Of a stretch of 64,000 nucleotides of DNA, positions 60,170 through 64,000 are shown piece by piece. The notes beneath the pieces were generated by a model. That model saw only the letters and a program-made list of their open reading frames with translations. It made no database searches and was not told the DNA's origin. Position 1 is the stretch's first letter. Each line of letters starts with the position of its first letter. This stretch comes from Arthrobacter saudimassiliensis (GTDB taxonomy: Bacteria; Actinomycetota; Actinomycetes; Actinomycetales; Micrococcaceae), in assembly GCA_900016675.1 (NCBI GenBank), contig LN483072.1, positions 310,001-374,000 on the forward strand, in the 5' to 3' direction. The translations under genes and the position numbers were made by a program.

Positions 60170-61801
60170 TCAGATCTCCCCCGCCCCCATCTGCTCCACC
60201 AGGTATTCGGCCTGCCGGATCGCCAGGGCCACGATGGTCAGCGTCGGGTTCGCCGCCGCTCCGGTGGTGAACAGCGAGCCGTCGGAAATGAACAGGTTGG
60301 GCACGTCGTGCGCCTGCCCGAAGGCGTTGACCACCCCGTCCTCGGGGCGTTCACTCATCCGGGCGGTGCCCATGTTGTGGGTGGACGGATACGGCGGCGT
60401 GCGCACCGCCGACACCGCACCCACGGCCTCGTAGATCAGCTCGCCCTGCCCGTAGCCGTGGTTGCGCATGGCGACGTCGTTCGGGTGGTCGTCGAAGTGC
60501 ACGTTGGGCACCGGCAGGCCCAGCGGGTCGGTGACCGTCGTGTTCAGGGTGATCCGGTTGCCCTCCTGCGGCATGTCCTCGCCCACGATCCACATCCCGG
60601 CGGTCCGCTCGTATCCGTCCAGGATCGAGGCGAAGCCCGGCCCCCAGGCGCCGGGGTCCACGAAGCTGGCCAGGAACGCCGGGCCCAGCGAGATGGTCTC
60701 CATGTAGTAGCCGCCGGCGAAGCCGCGGTCCGGATCGTGCCGGGACTCGTCGGCGATCAGCCCGGCCATGGTCTCGCCGCGGTACATCCGCACCGGCTGC
60801 TCGAACTGGGCGTACACGCTGCCGGTGGTGTGGCGCATGTAGTTCCGGCCCACCTGCCCGGAGGAGTTCGCCAGCCCGTCCGGGAACAGCGGGGACGCGG
60901 AGAGCAGCAGCAGCCGCGGGGTTTCGATCGCGTTGGCGGCGACGGCGACGGCGCGCGCGGCCTGCCGGTGCAGGTTTCCCTCGGCGTCGGCGTAGACCAC
61001 CCCGTCCACCAGCCCGTCCGGGGCGTGGGTGATCTGCACGGCGTGGCACCCCGGGCGCAGGTCCAGGTTGCCTGTGGCCAGGGACTTGGGCAGCTCGGAG
61101 ACCAGGATCGACCACTTGGATTTGTTCTTGTCGCCCTGGAAGTTGAAGCCGTCCTGGATGGAGGCCGGCCGCCCGTCGAAGGGTTCGGCGTTGGTGCCGT
61201 AGGGGCCGGTGGCGTAGTGCCGGTAGCCGACCTTTTCGGCACCGTTGGCGAAGACCTTGTAGTTGTTGTTGGCCGGCAGCGGCGGCCGGCCGTGCCGGTG
61301 CGTGACGCCCATCTTCCGCTCGGCCCGGTCGTAGTACGGCTCCAGATCGGCCAGGGACAGCGGCCAGTCCAGCAGGTTCGCCCCGTCGATCCGCCCGTAC
61401 GTGCTGCGGGTGCGGAACTCGTGCTCCTTGAACCGCGGCGTCGCCCCGGACCAGTGCGTGGTGGTGCCGCCCACGGCCTTGACGATCCAGGCCGGCAGGT
61501 TCGGGAAGTCGCGGGCGATCCGCCAGGACCCCGAGGTGGTGCGCGGGTCCAGCCAGGCCATCTGGTTGAACGCCTCCCACTCGTTGTTCACGTAGTCCTC
61601 GTTGGTCAGGTACGGCCCGGCCTCGAGCAGCACCACCTTCACGCCCTTGCCGGTCAGTTCGTGGGCCAGGGTGCCGCCTCCGGCGCCGGACCCGATGACG
61701 ACGACCACCGAGTCGTCGTCATGGCCGAAATCCGCGGAGCCCGCCGGGCGGGTGCCGCCCTGTCCGCCGCCGCTGCCGTTGCTGGTGGCCTCGCTGCTCA
61801 T
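60170..61801 (-). CDS. GMC family oxidoreductase (gluconate 2-dehydrogenase flavoprotein-like)
   Basis: 543 residues. FAD-binding VVVIGSGAGGGTLAHELTGKGVKVVLLEAGP, GGTTTHWSGATPRF, VAVAANAIETPRLLL, and the C-terminal LFISDGSLFTTGAAANPTLTIVALAIRQAEYL with Asn. The His of the active site is in STHNMGTARM. No TAT or Sec signal. ATG 61801 overlaps the subunit-3 gene stop (ATGA). GMC plus subunit 3 is the pair seen in membrane gluconate/2-keto-gluconate and other sugar dehydrogenases. No cytochrome c subunit is nearby, so the electron acceptor is unclear. Confidence 0.9.
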   Translation of the reverse strand: MSSEATSNGSGGGQGGTRPAGSADFGHDDDSVVVVIGSGAGGGTLAHELTGKGVKVVLLEAGPYLTNEDYVNNEWEAFNQMAWLDPRTTSGSWRIARDFPNLPAWIVKAVGGTTTHWSGATPRFKEHEFRTRSTYGRIDGANLLDWPLSLADLEPYYDRAERKMGVTHRHGRPPLPANNNYKVFANGAEKVGYRHYATGPYGTNAEPFDGRPASIQDGFNFQGDKNKSKWSILVSELPKSLATGNLDLRPGCHAVQITHAPDGLVDGVVYADAEGNLHRQAARAVAVAANAIETPRLLLLSASPLFPDGLANSSGQVGRNYMRHTTGSVYAQFEQPVRMYRGETMAGLIADESRHDPDRGFAGGYYMETISLGPAFLASFVDPGAWGPGFASILDGYERTAGMWIVGEDMPQEGNRITLNTTVTDPLGLPVPNVHFDDHPNDVAMRNHGYGQGELIYEAVGAVSAVRTPPYPSTHNMGTARMSERPEDGVVNAFGQAHDVPNLFISDGSLFTTGAAANPTLTIVALAIRQAEYLVEQMGAGEI

Positions 61802-62493
61802 TTGCTGCCTCCTTCAGTGGATGCGGTCGGTGTTGAAGGCCCGCCGACGGCGTCACCGCCGCCGCGCAGGCCGCCGGCCTCGGCGGTGGTGCCGGATTCC
61901 GGTGCCGGTCCGGCGGCCGCGGCGGCCTTGGATCCGGCGGCGTCGTCGCGCTGCGGGGCGTTCTCCCGCACCCGCAGCGGGCGGCTGCCCGGGGTGTCGA
62001 CGGCGTACGGCAGGGGCCCGACGTCGGGCACCGGCTCACCGTCGTACTCCTCCACCCGCGGGCTGGGCAGCCAGGCGAGGTCGTTGAAGCCGCGGTGCAG
62101 GTAGCCGCCCTTGGAGAAGGACTCGCCCTCGTAGCCGAGCACCTGCCACACCTCGGGGTCGTCGTAGAGGTTCAGGACGGCGGTGCGGCGGATGAACCCG
62201 AAGAACTCCAAGTCCGCGACGCGGCGCAGCACGGCCAGGGCGCGCTCCTCGGGCAGGTCCAGGAACGGTTCCTCCGACTCGGCGCCGAGGGCGATCAGGC
62301 CCTGGGTGAGCACCACCCGGAACCAGGTGGACCCTTCGGCCTCGGTGACGATCCGGTCCGCCAGCCGCTCATAGGCGCTGTCCGGGAAGTTCGGATGCGG
62401 AAACGCGACGCGGACGATCCGTTCCAGGATCCGGCGCGCCTCCGGCGTGAGCGTGGTCTGGTTCAGGGTGGGATATTTCGCTGGATAGGTCAC
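61798..62493 (-). CDS. Gluconate 2-dehydrogenase subunit 3-like protein
   Basis: 231 residues. Conserved LTPEARRILERIVRVAFPHPNFPDSAYERLADRIV and LADLEFFGFIRRTAVLNLYDDPEVWQVLGYEGESFSKGGYLHRGFNDLAWLP; the last part (LGYEGPSxxxGGYLxxGFxD) is family signature. The subunit often carries a TAT signal for export of its flavoprotein; none is present here. The C-terminal 70 residues are Ala/Gly-rich. Directly upstream of, and overlapping, the GMC gene. Confidence 0.87.
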   Translation of the reverse strand: MTYPAKYPTLNQTTLTPEARRILERIVRVAFPHPNFPDSAYERLADRIVTEAEGSTWFRVVLTQGLIALGAESEEPFLDLPEERALAVLRRVADLEFFGFIRRTAVLNLYDDPEVWQVLGYEGESFSKGGYLHRGFNDLAWLPSPRVEEYDGEPVPDVGPLPYAVDTPGSRPLRVRENAPQRDDAAGSKAAAAAGPAPESGTTAEAGGLRGGGDAVGGPSTPTASTEGGSK

Positions 62494-62622
62494 GGTGTTC
62501 TTCCTCCTGCGGGACGGGCCCCGCGCGACGGCGGGCGGGGCGTTCGGGAACGGCTGGTCAGGTGCGCACCTGGCCCGTGTGGTGCGGGCGGCCGGGACGG
62601 TGTGGGCGGGTCGGCGGCCGGG

Positions 62623-63687
62623 TCAGCGGCGGGGCCAGGTCACGCTGTTCGGGGTCAGGACGGCGCGGCCGGTGATGGTGCCGGCAGTGAGGTCGTGCAT
62701 GGCCTGCACCGCGTCGTCGAGCGGGTAGGGCACGGTGGTGAGGCTGATCTGTCCCTCGGCGGTGAGGGTCATCAGTTCGGCCAGGTCCTGGTAGGTGCCG
62801 ACCAGGTTGCCGACGATGCTGATCTCCCGGGAGATCAGGTCGATGGTGGGGATGCTCAGGGTCCCGCCGTAGCCGATGGCGTAGTAGCTGCCGCCGTTGC
62901 GCAGCATCGCCGGGCCGGTCTGCTCGGTGCCGTGCTCGCCGACAAAGTCGAACACCACGTGCGCTCCGCCGTCGGTGGCGCCCAGCACGGCGTTGACCAC
63001 GGCGCTGTCCTGGCCGTCGAACTCGCGCGGGTTGAGCACGGTGTCCGCGCCGAGCGCCGCGGCGAGGGCCAGTGCCTCGTCGCTGAAGTCGAGGACGGTG
63101 ATGTCGGCGTTGGTCAGCGCGCGCAGCGCCTGGACGCCGATGTGCCCGAGCCCGCCGGCGCCGATGACGACGGCGTGCGTGCCCGGTCCCAGCAGCGGTG
63201 CGGCCTTGCGGACCGCGTGGTAGGCGGTGACGCCGGCGTCGGCGAGCGCGGCGATGTCCACCGGATCAGTGCCGTCCTCCAGCTTGACGACGGCGCGGGC
63301 GTTGGTGCGCAGGTACTCGGCCATCCCGCCGTCGGCATTCAGGCCGGGGAAGGCGGAGTCCTGGCAGTGCGAGTCATTGCCGGTGCGGCACGGGTCGCAC
63401 ACCCCGCAGGTGACCACCGGGTGCATGATCACCGTGTCCCCGGGGGCGACGTTGGTGACCGCCGGACCGACGTCGACCACCCAGCCGGCGTTTTCGTGGC
63501 CCAGGATGTAGGGCAGCTGCGGGTGCTGGATCTGCTCCCACTGTCCCTCGACCACGTGCAGATCGGTGCGGCAGAGCCCGGCGGCGCCCACCTGTATCAG
63601 CACGTCCCACGGCCCGGCGACCACCGGCTCCGGAACCTCGTCGATCTGCGGATCCTCACCGTAGCGGTGCACCCGGACAGCCTTCAC
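62623..63687 (-). CDS. NAD(P)-dependent zinc alcohol dehydrogenase
   Basis: 354 residues, MDR fold. Catalytic zinc: GLCRTDLHVVEGQW and GHENAGWV; structural zinc: CGVCDPCRTGNDSHC; cofactor loop VIGAGGLGHIGVQAL. GTG 63687 has GAAGGAG 5 bases upstream; GTG 63693 would abut it. Same strand as the GMC pair, 129 bases before it. The segment order (VIMHPVVTCGVCDPCRTG) resembles 6-hydroxyhexanoate/aryl-alcohol-type enzymes. Substrate unknown. Confidence 0.9.
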   Translation of the reverse strand: MKAVRVHRYGEDPQIDEVPEPVVAGPWDVLIQVGAAGLCRTDLHVVEGQWEQIQHPQLPYILGHENAGWVVDVGPAVTNVAPGDTVIMHPVVTCGVCDPCRTGNDSHCQDSAFPGLNADGGMAEYLRTNARAVVKLEDGTDPVDIAALADAGVTAYHAVRKAAPLLGPGTHAVVIGAGGLGHIGVQALRALTNADITVLDFSDEALALAAALGADTVLNPREFDGQDSAVVNAVLGATDGGAHVVFDFVGEHGTEQTGPAMLRNGGSYYAIGYGGTLSIPTIDLISREISIVGNLVGTYQDLAELMTLTAEGQISLTTVPYPLDDAVQAMHDLTAGTITGRAVLTPNSVTWPRR

Positions 63688-63807
63688 GCCCACTCCTTCG
63701 TCAGCCCAGCAGTGGGGCCAGTCTCTTCCCGGTGACCGGCCGGGTCAACGGGTGGCGGCGAAGTCGCCGGGACCGGCCTCCGGGGCCGGCGCGACGATGT
63801 GCAGGGC

Positions 63808-63845
63808 GGAGAAACCCGACTATGCTTCTCCGGCCACCGGTGGCC
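63808..63845. promoter_or_regulatory. Inverted repeats between the AraC gene and the alcohol dehydrogenase gene
   Basis: GGCCACCGGTGGCC (63832-63845) is a 14-bp palindrome directly after the AraC stop, and GGAGAA-N12-TTCTCC spans 63808-63831. They may end AraC transcription or control the alcohol dehydrogenase gene that starts at 63687. The rest of 63694-63807 shows nothing else. Confidence 0.5.
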
Positions 63846-64000
63846 TCAGCCCCGGGCGCTGCGCCGGTAGCCGCTGGGCGTGAAGCCCAGGACCTGGCGG
63901 AAGTCGGCGGTCAGGTGGGCGTGGTCCACGTACCCAAGGTCGGCGGCGACGTCGGCGATCGTCACCCCGGGATCGGTGCGCAGCCGTTCGGCCGCCTCCT
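63846..64000 (-). CDS. AraC family regulator, C-terminal HTH only (start beyond window)
   Basis: 51 residues are visible in the minus frame ending at 63846: EAAERLRTDPGVTIADVAADLG then YVDHAHLTADFRQVLGFTPSGYRR, the second HTH of an AraC/XylS regulator, ending in SARG. The N-terminal sensor is outside the window. Same strand as, and upstream of, the alcohol dehydrogenase and GMC genes; may regulate them. Confidence 0.88.
   Translation of the reverse strand, partial: EAAERLRTDPGVTIADVAADLGYVDHAHLTADFRQVLGFTPSGYRRSARG

Noticed and set aside
60308-62104. 598-codon plus-strand frame across the GMC gene
   Set aside because: Antisense of the GMC/subunit 3 pair, His/Val/Gly-rich and without motifs.

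Overview
The window is strongly G+C-rich, with dense gene packing, many GTG starts, 4-base ATGA/GTGA overlaps and GGAGG-type ribosome binding sites. Together with the gene content (actinobacterial SoxR, ROK-type XylR, a p-hydroxycinnamate set like that of Rhodococcus, DUF3817, DUF5996) this points to an actinobacterium, most likely a soil-type member of the Micrococcales. Genus cannot be fixed from the sequence alone. I see no rRNA, tRNA, CRISPR array, prophage, transposase or plasmid gene: this is chromosomal accessory metabolism.

Layout. (1) 1-4944: lactate permease (5' end cut by the window), a D-lactate dehydrogenase-type FAD/Fe-S protein and an M23 peptidase-like protein. (2) 4945-5509: a gene-free cluster holding two families of palindromic repeats. 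(3) 5510-10781: a SoxR-controlled MFS efflux gene divergent from soxR, then small oxidoreductase and stress genes. (4) 10853-17131: a DUF3817 protein, a beta-propeller lipoprotein, a thiamine-salvage operon thiM-thiE-thiD-tenA behind a TPP riboswitch, and a DUF5996 protein. (5) 17317-26576: a Bcr-type efflux pump, then a LacI regulator, ABC sugar importer, GH3 glycosidase and CE7 acetylxylan esterase, which together look like xylo-oligosaccharide uptake and deacetylation. (6) 26627-38956: eleven co-directional genes plus a GntR regulator. They combine a TAXI-type TRAP transporter with L-2-hydroxyglutarate oxidase, glutaryl-CoA dehydrogenase-like, class III CoA-transferase, FAH-family, DapA-family, SDR and carboxymuconolactone-decarboxylase-like enzymes. 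This is the best candidate for an undescribed catabolic system.

(7) 39048-42642: GNAT acetyltransferase, azoreductase, DUF2975 membrane protein, an unrecognised protein and a zinc alcohol dehydrogenase. Two of these genes have striking palindromes in their promoters. (8) 42769-49129: galM-xylB-xylA opposite a ROK regulator (D-xylose catabolism, complementing region 5), and a DAO-type oxidase. (9) 49304-56542: a p-hydroxycinnamate (coumarate) catabolic cluster couL-couT / couR / couN-couO-acyl-CoA dehydrogenase-couM, with the same operator-like element in front of couL and couN. (10) 56539-64000: small hypothetical proteins, rlmC, a nucleoside hydrolase, a GMC oxidoreductase with a gluconate 2-dehydrogenase subunit 3-like partner, an NAD(P)-dependent alcohol dehydrogenase and the 3' end of an AraC-family regulator.

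Overall the segment serves a plant-litter lifestyle: xylan oligomers and xylose, hydroxycinnamates released from lignocellulose, lactate, and a dicarboxylate-like compound imported by TRAP-TAXI, with efflux and redox defence in between. Gene-family calls rest on motif and full-length similarity as I recognise it. Substrates of the region 6 operon and all operator assignments are inference.
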